A stretch of DNA of 64,000 nucleotides, from contig CAMKEI010000001.1 of assembly GCA_946411525.1 (NCBI GenBank), positions 1 through 64,000 of the forward strand, in the 5' to 3' direction. This DNA is from an uncultured Clostridia bacterium. Its GTDB lineage: Bacteria > Bacillota > Clostridia > Christensenellales > Aristaeellaceae. Within the stretch, counting starts at the first letter, position 1. Each line of letters opens with the position of its first letter. The notes beneath the pieces were generated by a model, which was not told the DNA's origin, did no database searches, and saw only the letters and a program-made list of their open reading frames with translations. Positions 16,398-24,524 of the stretch are shown here, in pieces. The position numbers were made by a program, and so were the translations under genes.

Positions 16398-17323
16398 CGG
16401 AAGCAGAAAGGAAGCAGGACGTGCAGCCGGAAGAAAGCACACTGAAGCGGGGAACCCTGGTCCGCGGGATCGGCAGTTTCTATACGGTCCGGGACGCGCA
16501 GCGCCGGGAATACACGCTCCGCTGCAAGAAAAAGTTCCGGCGGGAAAAGCTGGTCCCCCTGGTGGGCGACGAAGTGATGTTCACGCCCGGACAGGGCGAG
16601 GAACACGGCTGGATCGAGGAAATCCTCCCGCGCAGGACCGTGTGCCTCCGGCCACCCGTGGCCAACGTCACCCGGCTGGTGATCGTCGTCGCGCCGGTGC
16701 CCGAACCGGACCTGGTGCTGGTGGACCGGCAGATCTCCCGGGCCTTCGGCCAGGGCATGGAAGTGCTGATGGTCGTGAACAAGTGCGACCTGGACGGCAA
16801 CCTGGCCGGCGTCCTGCGGCAGGAATACGCGCCCGCGGGCATCCGGGTTATCGCCGCCAGCGCGAAGGACGGCACGGGGCTGGACGAAGTCCGCGGCGCC
16901 CTGGGCGGGGACGCGCTGTGCTGCTTTACGGGCCAGAGCGGCGCGGGCAAAAGCACGATGATCAACGCCCTGCTGGATCTGAGCCTGGAAACGGGGGACA
17001 TCTCCCGGAAGATCTCCAGAGGGAAAAACACTACGCGCCATACGGAGCTGATCGAGAAAAACGGGATCCGCGTGATGGACACCGCCGGATTCAACCTGCT
17101 GGAGGCGGAATCTTTCCTGGAACCGGAAAAACTCAGGGAGCGGTATCCGGAATTCGCCCCTTACGAGGGGAAATGCCGGTTCAGCGAATGCCTGCATGAC
17201 CGGGAACCGGGCTGCGCGGTGACGGAAGCGGAACAGAAAGGCCTGATCAGCAGAGGCAGGCTTGAAAGGTACAGAATACTCCTTGCGGAAGCAAGAGAAA
17301 TATGGAGGGAACGGTATGATTAA
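16394..17323 (+). CDS. rsgA: Ribosome small-subunit maturation GTPase RsgA
   Basis: This 309-residue circularly permuted GTPase checks late 30S assembly. An N-terminal OB fold precedes the permuted G motifs: NKCD (G4) comes before the P-loop GQSGAGKST (G1), then the DTAGF block (G3). The C-terminal zinc knuckle has CRFSECLHDREPGC. The length is typical. The start overlaps the kinase stop by 4 bases and the rpe start lies inside its 3' end. The phosphatase-kinase-rsgA-rpe order is conserved in Bacillota. Confidence 0.96.
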   Translation: MTEAERKQDVQPEESTLKRGTLVRGIGSFYTVRDAQRREYTLRCKKKFRREKLVPLVGDEVMFTPGQGEEHGWIEEILPRRTVCLRPPVANVTRLVIVVAPVPEPDLVLVDRQISRAFGQGMEVLMVVNKCDLDGNLAGVLRQEYAPAGIRVIAASAKDGTGLDEVRGALGGDALCCFTGQSGAGKSTMINALLDLSLETGDISRKISRGKNTTRHTELIEKNGIRVMDTAGFNLLEAESFLEPEKLRERYPEFAPYEGKCRFSECLHDREPGCAVTEAEQKGLISRGRLERYRILLAEAREIWRERYD

Positions 17324-17951
17324 AATCGCCCCGAGCATCCTGGCCGCCGATCCGCTGAACCTGGAAAAGGACGTCAGGGCCGCCGAGCAGGCGGGCTGCG
17401 ACTGGATCCACGTCGACGTGATGGACGCGCACTTCGTTCCGAACCTTGCGTATTCCGCCGATACGGTACGCGGGCTGCGCAGGATCACGGAACTGCCGCT
17501 GGACGTTCACCTGATGATGGACAATCCCGAAACGATGATCGATCCCTTCCTGGACGCCGGCGCCTCCTGCGTGACCGTTCACGCCGAGATCGACCGCGAC
17601 ATCCCCGCGCTTCTCGAAAGGATACGCCGGAGGGGCCGCATGGCGGGCATCGCGCTGAAACCGAACACGCCGCTGGAAAAGGTGACGGACATCCTGGGCA
17701 TGACGGACCTTGCCCTCCTGATGACCGTGGAACCCGGCTTCGGCGGACAGAAGCTGGACGCCCGCGTCATCGCCAAGATCCGCCAGCTGAAGGACATGGG
17801 ATACCAGGGAGAAATCGAATCCGACGGCGGCATCCAGGAGGACAACCTGGAAAGCCTCGCGGCAAACGGCCTTACGGTCGCCGTCATGGGCACGGCGCTG
17901 TTCAGGAACCCGGACATGGCGGGCTGCATCGCCCGCCTGCACAGGATGTAA
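17316..17951 (+). CDS. rpe: Ribulose-phosphate 3-epimerase
   Basis: This 211-residue TIM-barrel enzyme interconverts ribulose 5-phosphate and xylulose 5-phosphate in the pentose phosphate pathway. Motifs seen are IAPSILAAD, HVDVMDAHFVPN, LDVHLMM, MTVEPGFGGQ and ESDGGI, carrying the metal-binding His and Asp and the phosphate site. The frame is open from 17262, but ATG 17316 starts the family-typical MIKIAPSILAAD and has GGAGG at 17304-17308. It overlaps the rsgA end by 8 bases. No thiN follows, unlike in B. subtilis. Confidence 0.95.
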   Translation: MIKIAPSILAADPLNLEKDVRAAEQAGCDWIHVDVMDAHFVPNLAYSADTVRGLRRITELPLDVHLMMDNPETMIDPFLDAGASCVTVHAEIDRDIPALLERIRRRGRMAGIALKPNTPLEKVTDILGMTDLALLMTVEPGFGGQKLDARVIAKIRQLKDMGYQGEIESDGGIQEDNLESLAANGLTVAVMGTALFRNPDMAGCIARLHRM

Positions 17952-17982
17952 AAGCAAAAACAAACGCAAACGGACAGGAAAA

Positions 17983-19338
17983 ATGAATTACAGACAGGAT
18001 ACAATCGCCGCGATCGCCACGGCCCCCGGAACCGGCGGGATCGGGATCATCCGGCTCAGCGGCCCGGACGCGGAAGCGGTCCTGACGCGGGTTTTTGCGC
18101 CTGCGGGCGGGACGAAACCGCCGTTTGAGTCTCACCGGATGATCTACGGAAAGCTCGCCGACGGCGGGGAAACCGTGGACGAATGCATGGCGGTGCTGAT
18201 GCGCGCGCCCCGCAGCTATACGCGGGAGGACGTCGCCGAGATCCAGCTGCACGGCGGGAACTACGTGGTGAACCGCGCGCTGGAGCTGTGCCTGAAGCAC
18301 GGGGCGCGGCTGGCGGAAGCGGGGGAGTTCACCCGCAGGGCGTTCCTGAACGGGCGGGTGGACCTGAGCCGCGCGGAAGCGGTCATGGAACTGATCGCCG
18401 CCCGGGGTGAAAAGGAACACAGGGCCGCGGTCCGCCAGCTGAACGGTGGGGCGTCGGCCTTCATCCGCGGCGCCGCGGACGCGCTGGCCGGCCTGCAGGC
18501 CGGGCTTGTGGCCTGCATCGACTATCCGGAGGAAATCTCCGACGAGGAAGGCGCCGGGGCCCTGAAGGAAGGCCTGGACAGCCTGACGGCCTCCCTGGAA
18601 AGCGCCATCGACGAGCACGCCTCCAGGCTGATCCATCAGGGGCTCCACGTAGCTCTGATCGGCCGCCCGAACGTCGGGAAAAGCAGCCTGCTGAACGCGC
18701 TGCTGGGCGAGAACCGGGCCATCGTGACGAACATCCCGGGCACGACCCGCGACACCGTGCGCGGGGAGATGACGGTCAACGGATTCCGGGTGATCCTCAC
18801 GGACACGGCGGGCATCCACGAAACGGACGACCCGGTGGAGAAGATCGGCGTGGAGCGCTCTGAGCAGGCCCGCAGGGACGCGGACGCGGAGATGCTGGTT
18901 CTGGACGGATCCGAACCCCTGACGGAAACCGACGCGGAGCTGCTCAGAGGGCTCGGCCCAAGCGGCGTGGTGGTCATCAACAAAACCGATCTGCCGCAGA
19001 CGCTGACGGAAGCGGACGTCCGCACGATCCAGCCGGACGCGGAATGCCTCACCGTCTGCGCCAATGATGCCGCGAGCCTGGCGCCGCTGCGGGAATGGCT
19101 GGAAAGCTATACCGAGGTCTCCGACCAGATGGCGCTGACTCAGCCCAGGCATCTGGACGCGGCGCGCCGGGCGGTATCCCATCTGAAGGACGCCCTGCGC
19201 ACGCTGGATACCTTTACGCCCGACGTGGCGGCGACGGACCTGCAGGCCGCGCAGGCCGCCCTGAGCGAGATCACGGGCGAAAACGCAGACGAAAAACTCC
19301 TGGACAGGGTATTTTCCACTTTCTGTGTCGGGAAGTAA
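17983..19338 (+). CDS. mnmE: tRNA uridine-5-carboxymethylaminomethyl GTPase MnmE
   Basis: This 451-residue GTPase works with MnmG to modify the wobble uridine of several tRNAs. The N-terminal formyl-THF-binding domain begins TIAAIATAPGTGGIGIIRLSG. The central G domain has GRPNVGKSSLLN, the NIPGTTRD switch, DTAGIHET and NKTD. The C-terminal helical domain ends FCVGK, the catalytic CxGK motif. The usual partners mnmG and rnpA are not adjacent. The 31-base gap after rpe suggests cotranscription. Confidence 0.96.
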   Translation: MNYRQDTIAAIATAPGTGGIGIIRLSGPDAEAVLTRVFAPAGGTKPPFESHRMIYGKLADGGETVDECMAVLMRAPRSYTREDVAEIQLHGGNYVVNRALELCLKHGARLAEAGEFTRRAFLNGRVDLSRAEAVMELIAARGEKEHRAAVRQLNGGASAFIRGAADALAGLQAGLVACIDYPEEISDEEGAGALKEGLDSLTASLESAIDEHASRLIHQGLHVALIGRPNVGKSSLLNALLGENRAIVTNIPGTTRDTVRGEMTVNGFRVILTDTAGIHETDDPVEKIGVERSEQARRDADAEMLVLDGSEPLTETDAELLRGLGPSGVVVINKTDLPQTLTEADVRTIQPDAECLTVCANDAASLAPLREWLESYTEVSDQMALTQPRHLDAARRAVSHLKDALRTLDTFTPDVAATDLQAAQAALSEITGENADEKLLDRVFSTFCVGK

Positions 19339-19358
19339 AAGAACGGGGGAACAGGAAC

Positions 19359-20492
19359 ATGAGTGAGTATCAGCATGTGGTCAGGGGCCGGGGAAGCCTG
19401 AACAAACTCCCCGCGCTCATGGAAAAACTCGGCTTCCGCAGGCCGCTCATCGTCGGCATGGAGCCGCTGACCGGCACGCTGCTGAAGCGGAATCCGTCGC
19501 TGCTGGCCAGCCCCGTGTTTTCCGCGTTCCATCCGAACCCGGATCTGTCTGACACGGAAGCGGGCGCCGAAATCTTCAGGCGGGAGGCATGCGACGGCCT
19601 GATCTCCGTCGGTGGGGGATCCAGCATCGATACGGCGAAGGCCATCAAGGCCCGCCTGTCCGCCGGGAGCGAGGACGACGTCATCCACAGCCGCCTGACC
19701 GTCTCCGGCCCCTGCCCGCATATCGCTGTCCCGGGCACGGCGGGAACGGGATCCGAAGCGACGCAGATCGCGGTAGTCTATGTCGGCGGGAAGAAAGTCA
19801 GCCTGAACCACCCGGAGCTGAGGCCGGAGGGCGTGGTGCTGGACGCCGCCCTGCTGGACTCCCTGCCGGTATACCATAAAAAGTCCTGCGCCCTGGACGC
19901 GCTGGCCCAGGGGATCGAGAGCTACTGGAGCCGGGGATCGAACGACGACAGCAAAGTGCACGCCTATCTGGCTATAATCGGCGTGCTGGACAATCTGAAG
20001 GCGTATCTGGAAGGGGATCCCCACGCCGCGGACGAAATGCTGGACGCCAGCTACCAGAGCGGCAAGGCGATCCAGATCACCCGGACGACCGCCGCCCACG
20101 CCATGTCCTATATGCTGACGAAGCGGCTCAGCCTCGCACACGGGCACGCCTGTATGCTGACCCTCCCGACGCTGTGGGAGATGATGCAGGAACATGAGGA
20201 GATGCGTGAAACGCTGGGCGACCTGAGCGCGAAAATGCGGCTCGGGGATATGCGGATGGCGCCGAAACTGCTCAAGGGCATCCTGTACGACCTGGAGATG
20301 CCCATCCCGCCGGTGCCGGACGAGGAGACGCTGGAGGAGCTGGCCGCGTCCGTGAACACCGAACGGCTGAGCAACCATCCGGTCGCGATGACGAAGGACG
20401 AAATCAGGGAAGCGTACCGCCGCGCCATGACGCCCCTGTGTGAAAACGAAAAGCAGGCCTGCCTGGACATCTGGCGGTATTACGGGAGGTAA
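19359..20492 (+). CDS. Iron-containing alcohol dehydrogenase family protein
   Basis: This 377-residue group III alcohol dehydrogenase-fold protein has an N-terminal dinucleotide-binding part with GGGSSIDTAKA and the signature GTAGTGSEAT at residues 126-135. Comparison with FucO places its metal ligands at D180, Q184, H247 and H261, so one usual histidine is glutamine here. ATG 19359 is chosen over the earlier in-frame ATG because GGGGGA precedes it and the longer form would overlap mnmE by about 240 bases. The substrate cannot be named. Relatives include phosphonoacetaldehyde and propanediol dehydrogenases. It is an isolated metabolic gene between tRNA-modification and RadC genes. Confidence 0.88.
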   Translation: MSEYQHVVRGRGSLNKLPALMEKLGFRRPLIVGMEPLTGTLLKRNPSLLASPVFSAFHPNPDLSDTEAGAEIFRREACDGLISVGGGSSIDTAKAIKARLSAGSEDDVIHSRLTVSGPCPHIAVPGTAGTGSEATQIAVVYVGGKKVSLNHPELRPEGVVLDAALLDSLPVYHKKSCALDALAQGIESYWSRGSNDDSKVHAYLAIIGVLDNLKAYLEGDPHAADEMLDASYQSGKAIQITRTTAAHAMSYMLTKRLSLAHGHACMLTLPTLWEMMQEHEEMRETLGDLSAKMRLGDMRMAPKLLKGILYDLEMPIPPVPDEETLEELAASVNTERLSNHPVAMTKDEIREAYRRAMTPLCENEKQACLDIWRYYGR

Positions 20493-20498
20493 TCCGGA

Positions 20499-21200
20499 AT
20501 GGCGAATACGATACACAGCGGACACCGGGAAAGGCTCCGGGCCCGCTTTATCCGGGATAAAGGCTTTGAGAATTTCGAGGATCACCAGATCCTGGAGCTG
20601 CTGCTGTTCTACGCCAAGGCAAACGGGGACACCAACCCCATCGCCCATGAGCTGCTGGACGCCTTCGGCAGCCTGAAAGGCGTGCTGGAGGCCAGGCCCG
20701 AGCAGCTGATGCAGGTGAATGGCATCGGCGAGCAGCAGGCGACCTTGATCAGCATGGTGGTTCCGCTGACCCGGGTATGGCACCGCTGTGCGATGGAGAA
20801 ACCGGACCGGATCTCAAACAGCCGCGAGGCGGAGGACTACTGCATGTCTATCCTGGCGGGGGAACGGACGGAACGGTTTTACGTCATTTCCCTGAACGCA
20901 AAATGCAACGTGCTTGGCAGGCGGAAGATCTCGGAGGGATCCCTCAGCGAAGTCTCCGCCTACCCGCGGATGGTAATGGAGACGGCGTTGAACTACAACG
21001 CTCACAGCGTGCTGCTGTGCCACAATCATCCGGGCGGGACCTGCGCGCCTTCTCCGGAGGATATCTCCTCCACGCTCCAGCTGCAGCGGCTGCTCAACGG
21101 CGTGGGCATTCTCGTGCTGGACCATATCATCGTTGCCGGGGATCGGACCTACAGTATGATCCAGCACGGCGACATCGATTACAGAACCAAAGGAAGATAA
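20499..21200 (+). CDS. radC: RadC family JAB/MPN-domain protein
   Basis: This 233-residue protein has an N-terminal helix-hairpin-helix region (ending VNGIGEQQATLI) and a C-terminal JAB/MPN domain with HNHPGGTCAPSPEDI, the metal-binding HxH...D motif. The family was once linked to DNA repair, but that role has not held up and its true function is unclear. It starts 6 bases after the dehydrogenase stop, with GGGAGG upstream of the ATG. Confidence 0.92.
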   Translation: MANTIHSGHRERLRARFIRDKGFENFEDHQILELLLFYAKANGDTNPIAHELLDAFGSLKGVLEARPEQLMQVNGIGEQQATLISMVVPLTRVWHRCAMEKPDRISNSREAEDYCMSILAGERTERFYVISLNAKCNVLGRRKISEGSLSEVSAYPRMVMETALNYNAHSVLLCHNHPGGTCAPSPEDISSTLQLQRLLNGVGILVLDHIIVAGDRTYSMIQHGDIDYRTKGR

Positions 21201-21203
21201 ACC

Positions 21204-21824
21204 ATGAAACGCAGAAAACACCCGCTGCTCAGGATCCTGCTCCTGTTGGTCTTGCTGGCGGCTGTCGCATATGCCGGCATTGTCGGCTATGTCTGTATCA
21301 GTGAAGGGAGCGTGCTGAAGGAAGTGCCGACGACAGAAAACTATGACGCGATCATCGTCCTCGGCGCCCAGGTTACGCCGGACGGAACGCCCAGCGTTCA
21401 GCTCGGCTGGCGGCTCGACGCCGCATACAGCGCCTGGCAGCAGAAGGCAGTCCCGGTCGTCGTGTGCGGCGCGCAGGGGAAGGACGAGCCGATGACCGAA
21501 GCGGAAGCCATGTCGATGTACCTCACGGAGAAGGGTGTCCCGGAAACGGATATCCTGAAGGATCCCGATTCCTTCAACACCAACCAGAACCTGAGGAACG
21601 CCGCATCGCTCCTGAAGGAACTGCCCGGTATCCAAAAGGTGCTGATCGTGACCAGCGATTACCATGTACCCCGGGCAATGGCGCTGGCGCAGGATCTCGG
21701 ATTCGACGCCTGCGGCATGGGAAGCCCCTGCAAACCTGAATACTGGATCAAAAACCACGCGAGGGAAGCGCTGGCATGGTGCAAGTACTGGGGGAAAAAG
21801 TACCTGCACCTGCCACTGGAGTAA
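21204..21824 (+). CDS. YdcF/SanA (DUF218) family membrane-anchored protein
   Basis: This 206-residue protein has a basic N-terminus and one membrane helix (about residues 10-32), followed by a DUF218 domain: DAIIVLGAQVTPDGTPS, VVVCGAQGKDEPMTEAEAM, SFNTNQNLRNA and VLIVTSDYHVPRAM. Family members SanA and ElyC affect envelope barrier function and peptidoglycan precursor metabolism in E. coli; their biochemical activity is unsettled. It sits 3 bases after radC and 2 bases before rsmG. Confidence 0.9.
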   Translation: MKRRKHPLLRILLLLVLLAAVAYAGIVGYVCISEGSVLKEVPTTENYDAIIVLGAQVTPDGTPSVQLGWRLDAAYSAWQQKAVPVVVCGAQGKDEPMTEAEAMSMYLTEKGVPETDILKDPDSFNTNQNLRNAASLLKELPGIQKVLIVTSDYHVPRAMALAQDLGFDACGMGSPCKPEYWIKNHAREALAWCKYWGKKYLHLPLE

Positions 21825-21826
21825 CA

Positions 21827-22546
21827 ATGGACGCAGAAATCATCAGGACACGCCTCCTACGGAACGGGATCCCCTTCCGGGAGGAACTGCCGGAAAAGCT
21901 GTACCGCTACTATACGCTGCTTCAGGAATGGAACAGCCGTATGGACCTGACTGCCGTCACGGATGAAGAGGAGACGGTCGACAGGCACTTCATCGACAGC
22001 CTTACCGTTCTGAAAACGGGACTGATCGGGGAGCAGGACAGCCTGATCGATGTCGGGACAGGAGCGGGTTTTCCCGGCCTGGTGTTAGCGATCGCCTGCC
22101 CGGACCTTCAGGTCACCCTGCTGGACTCCCAGCAGAAACGACTGACGTTCCTTGAGAAGGTCAGCACGGAAACCGACACCCGGAATACCACCATCGTCCA
22201 TGCCCGGGCGGAAGACGGGGCCCGGAAAGCCGGACTCCGGGAACGGTTCGACCGGGCGGCCGCCCGCGCGCTGGCCCCGACAAACGTCCTGTGCGAATAC
22301 CTGCTTCCCTACGTGAAAGTCGGAGGATGCACCCTCTGCTGGAAAGGTCCTGCCCTGAAGGACGAGCTGGAAAGCGGACGCAGGGCAGCCCACCTCCTCG
22401 GAGGCAGGCTGGAGATGCCCGTACCATGTACTGTAGACCAAAGGGACTGGGAACACATGATCCTGCCCATCCGGAAAGTCCAGCCCACCCCTGCAGCCTA
22501 CCCAAGAAAAGCGGGAACACCGAAAAGCAAGCCGCTGGGACGCTGA
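21827..22546 (+). CDS. rsmG: 16S rRNA (guanine-527-N7) methyltransferase RsmG
   Basis: This 239-residue SAM-dependent enzyme (GidB) methylates G527 of 16S rRNA; its loss gives low-level streptomycin resistance in other bacteria. It shows YTLLQEWNSRMDLTAVTD, the His-containing RHFIDSL and the SAM site LIDVGTGAGFPGLVLAIACP. ATG 21827 gives the expected start; the earlier in-frame ATG at 21776 would overlap the ydcF-like gene. The ribosome-binding site is weak (GGAG within the preceding gene's last codons), suggesting translational coupling. It is the last gene before the tRNA. Confidence 0.94.
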   Translation: MDAEIIRTRLLRNGIPFREELPEKLYRYYTLLQEWNSRMDLTAVTDEEETVDRHFIDSLTVLKTGLIGEQDSLIDVGTGAGFPGLVLAIACPDLQVTLLDSQQKRLTFLEKVSTETDTRNTTIVHARAEDGARKAGLRERFDRAAARALAPTNVLCEYLLPYVKVGGCTLCWKGPALKDELESGRRAAHLLGGRLEMPVPCTVDQRDWEHMILPIRKVQPTPAAYPRKAGTPKSKPLGR

Positions 22547-22598
22547 AACATGTTTCGGCTTGACGCTTTTTTCTGCCGAGTGATATACTAACCGCAAC

Positions 22599-22680
22599 GC
22601 GGTTGTGGTGGAATGGCAGACACCGGGGACTTAAAATCCCCTGCCCTTAAAGCGTGCGGGTTCGAGTCCCGCCAACCGCA
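22599..22680 (+). tRNA. tRNA-Leu (anticodon UAA)
   Basis: The acceptor stem GCGGTTG (22599-22605) pairs with CAACCGC (22673-22679), with discriminator A at 22680. The anticodon stem GGGGA/TCCCC encloses the loop CTTAAAA, giving anticodon TAA at 22632-22634. The long variable arm and 82-base body fit a class II leucine tRNA. The T arm has GGTTCGAGTCC. The CCA end is not encoded. Confidence 0.95.
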
Positions 22681-22682
22681 CA

Positions 22683-22719
22683 ACACCCCGTGCATGCTGT
22701 AATATGCACGGGGTGTTTT
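22683..22719 (+). terminator. Intrinsic terminator after tRNA-Leu
   Basis: A 13-bp perfect stem pairs 22683-22695 with 22704-22716 (ACACCCCGTGCAT and its complement), followed by a T run. This is a strong terminator immediately 3' of the tRNA. Confidence 0.92.
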
Positions 22720-22725
22720 CGGTGA

Positions 22726-22756
22726 TAGAAAAAGCTGCAGCACAACGCTGCAGCTT
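22726..22756 (-). terminator. Intrinsic terminator of the minus-strand coiled-coil gene
   Basis: AAGCTGCAG (22732-22740) and CTGCAGCTT (22748-22756) form a 9-bp stem. Read on the minus strand the stem is followed by TTTTTC, so it ends the gene at 22780-24291. Confidence 0.85.
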
Positions 22757-22779
22757 ATGCTTCCAATAATCGGCGAATC

Positions 22780-24291
22780 TCAATCCGGCTCAAAGGAGAA
22801 ATGCAGATCGGAGAGGACACCCATCTTGGAACTGATCCAGCCAGTCTTCCCGTTTTCCAGACGGATCAGCAGCCAGACACCGGGATAGACGTCCAGCACT
22901 TCATACTCCGAGGAGGCGGAGGCATGTCCGACGATCTTGGATGTGGCGCCCGGCTCCTTCCGGACTTTCGGGTTGTCCTCGGAACGGATCCGGAAACGCA
23001 TGCTGAACGTGTCTGAGGACGGGGAGGATTCGGAGGAAGCGCCGGCGATTGCCGAGATGAACCAGTCCTTCATCTGCTGTTTCTGCGCGACGAAGGTCGT
23101 CTGTATCGCGATCAGCTCTTCCAGGCGGGCCCGGAGTTCCTGGATTTCCTGTTCTTTTGCTTCCAGGTCCTGCGTAAGGGTTCCGTTTTCGCCAGCCCGG
23201 CTGACGATATCAGCCTTCAGGGCCTCGATCTGTCCGTCCCGGTTGGCGACAGCGGCGGACAGCGCCTCGGCTTTTGATTCCGTTTCGGCCAGTTCGGCGT
23301 TCAGCGTTTCGATTTCAGCTTCCTTATCAGTCAGCTCGGCGGCCAGGGCGGAAAGCTCGTCCTGCGGATCTTCCTCTGCAGCGTCGAATTCCGGAGACGG
23401 AGATTCATACGGATCAGGGGACGATTCAGGGGGCAGCTCGGGTGACGGTTCAGGAGACGGCTCGGGAGAGGGTTCCGGGGAGGGTTCCGGGGAGGGTTCG
23501 GGGGACGGTTCCGGGGAAGCGTCCGGTTGGGTCTCCGCGGCCGCTGTCAGTTCGGCGATCTGCCTGTCCCTGTCGGCCAGGGCGGTGTTGAGCCACTCGA
23601 TTTCCGCGTCTTTTTCATTTATGCCGTCGGTCAGCGATTTGATCTGGGCGTCGCGGTCGCTGATGGAGTCGGTCAGCGTCTCCAGGCGGCCGGTAAGTTC
23701 TTCGGCGGCTGATTTGAGCGTTTCGACCTGGGACTTCTTTTCCTCGAACTGGGAAGAGAGGGAAGAAAGCTGGGATGTCTTTTCCTCCAGCTGAGCGGAG
23801 AGGGAGGAGACCTGCGCGTCTTTTTCTTCAGCCTGGGAGGAGAGGGTGACAATCTGAATGTCCTTTTCTGCCAGCTGGGCGGAGAGGGATTCGATCTGGG
23901 TGTTGCCGTCGTTCAGCTGTTTCGTGAGGCTTTCGATCTGCTTCGCGTTCTTTTCTGATTCGGAGGTCAGCTCCGCGACCCTAGCGTCCTTTTCGGACAG
24001 CTCCTTCTGAAGCGAGGAGATCTGATCCGCGCTTTTTTCGGCGTCTTCGGTGAGGGTCTCGATGGACGCGGCCTGGTCAGCGATCTCCCGGTCCATATCC
24101 ACCATCCGGTCTTTGGCTTCGGTCAGGTCAGCTTTCAGGTCGATCAGCTGTTTCTCGCGGTCATCCACCGCCGTATGAAGATCGTTCAGACGGGTGCTGT
24201 GGCGGCTGCTGTCGGTGACGTAAAGAACGGCGAACGCGACCGCGAGCACGAGCAGCAGGGAAATTATGACACCGGCCAATCCTTTTTTCAT
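22780..24291 (-). CDS. Membrane-anchored coiled-coil protein with SH3-like domain, function unknown
   Basis: This 503-residue protein has a basic N-terminus and one membrane helix (about residues 5-26), followed by a long predicted coiled coil (about 35-265) built from 14-residue units such as SLSAQLEEKTSQLS. A hinge of repeated Ser-Pro-Glu-Pro (about 270-310) follows, then a second coiled coil (about 325-410), and a C-terminal bacterial SH3-type domain (about 435-497: VRKEPGATSKIVGHA, WLLIRLENGKTGWIS). The coil and SH3 domain are probably extracytoplasmic and could bind the wall. The ATG at 24291 is chosen over the longer frame because AGAAAGG lies 9 bases upstream. It is the only minus-strand gene in the first 28 kb, with its own promoter and terminator. 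Confidence 0.88.
   Translation of the reverse strand: MKKGLAGVIISLLLVLAVAFAVLYVTDSSRHSTRLNDLHTAVDDREKQLIDLKADLTEAKDRMVDMDREIADQAASIETLTEDAEKSADQISSLQKELSEKDARVAELTSESEKNAKQIESLTKQLNDGNTQIESLSAQLAEKDIQIVTLSSQAEEKDAQVSSLSAQLEEKTSQLSSLSSQFEEKKSQVETLKSAAEELTGRLETLTDSISDRDAQIKSLTDGINEKDAEIEWLNTALADRDRQIAELTAAAETQPDASPEPSPEPSPEPSPEPSPEPSPEPSPELPPESSPDPYESPSPEFDAAEEDPQDELSALAAELTDKEAEIETLNAELAETESKAEALSAAVANRDGQIEALKADIVSRAGENGTLTQDLEAKEQEIQELRARLEELIAIQTTFVAQKQQMKDWFISAIAGASSESSPSSDTFSMRFRIRSEDNPKVRKEPGATSKIVGHASASSEYEVLDVYPGVWLLIRLENGKTGWISSKMGVLSDLHFSFEPD
23436..23522 (-). repeat. 12-bp tandem repeat encoding (Ser-Pro-Glu-Pro)n hinge
   Basis: Near-identical 12-base units (GGTTCCGGGGAG-like on the + strand) encode the SPEP repeats of the coiled-coil protein. 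The unit length keeps frame, so slippage would change hinge length without destroying the gene. Confidence 0.8.
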
Positions 24292-24343
24292 GGGATCATA
24301 CCTTTCTGATAATACGATATGAACAGGCTGAACACTACCTGTT

Positions 24344-24372
24344 ATTCTACACATCCGTCTGGACTATGTCAA
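24344..24372 (-). promoter_or_regulatory. Promoter of the coiled-coil gene
   Basis: On the minus strand TTGACA (24372-24367) and TAGAAT (24349-24344) are 17 bases apart, about 50 bases upstream of the start at 24291. This is near-consensus. Confidence 0.75.
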
Positions 24373-24439
24373 ACACCAGCGGCGGCGGGTGGATCACAGG
24401 GATGGATAGTCGGGTCGGAAAAAACCACAATATATTGTA

Positions 24440-24475
24440 TTGACAGATGTATAATAAGACGTTATAATACATCTG
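24440..24475 (+). promoter_or_regulatory. Consensus glmM promoter inside a 32-bp dyad (candidate operator)
   Basis: TTGACA (24440-24445) and TATAAT (24463-24468) are 17 bases apart, a perfect sigma-A promoter. An inverted repeat spans 24444-24475: CAGATGTAT matches ATACATCTG, extended inward by ATAA/TTAT with one mismatch and a GACG centre. The dyad covers the spacer and -10 element, the expected position for a repressor site. Promoter confidence is high; the operator role is inferred. Confidence 0.75.
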
Positions 24476-24524
24476 GTTTATGGGGAGGATATCCCCTTAT
24501 TGATTGTATTCAAGGAGGGAAAAC

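Noticed and set aside
22599..22680. tRNA-Leu as an integration site for a mobile element
   Set aside because: No integrase, direct repeat of the tRNA 3' end or phage gene is present nearby; a normal terminator follows.
23436..23522. 12-base GC-rich repeats considered as a regulatory repeat
   Set aside because: They encode the Ser-Pro-Glu-Pro hinge of the minus-strand coiled-coil protein.
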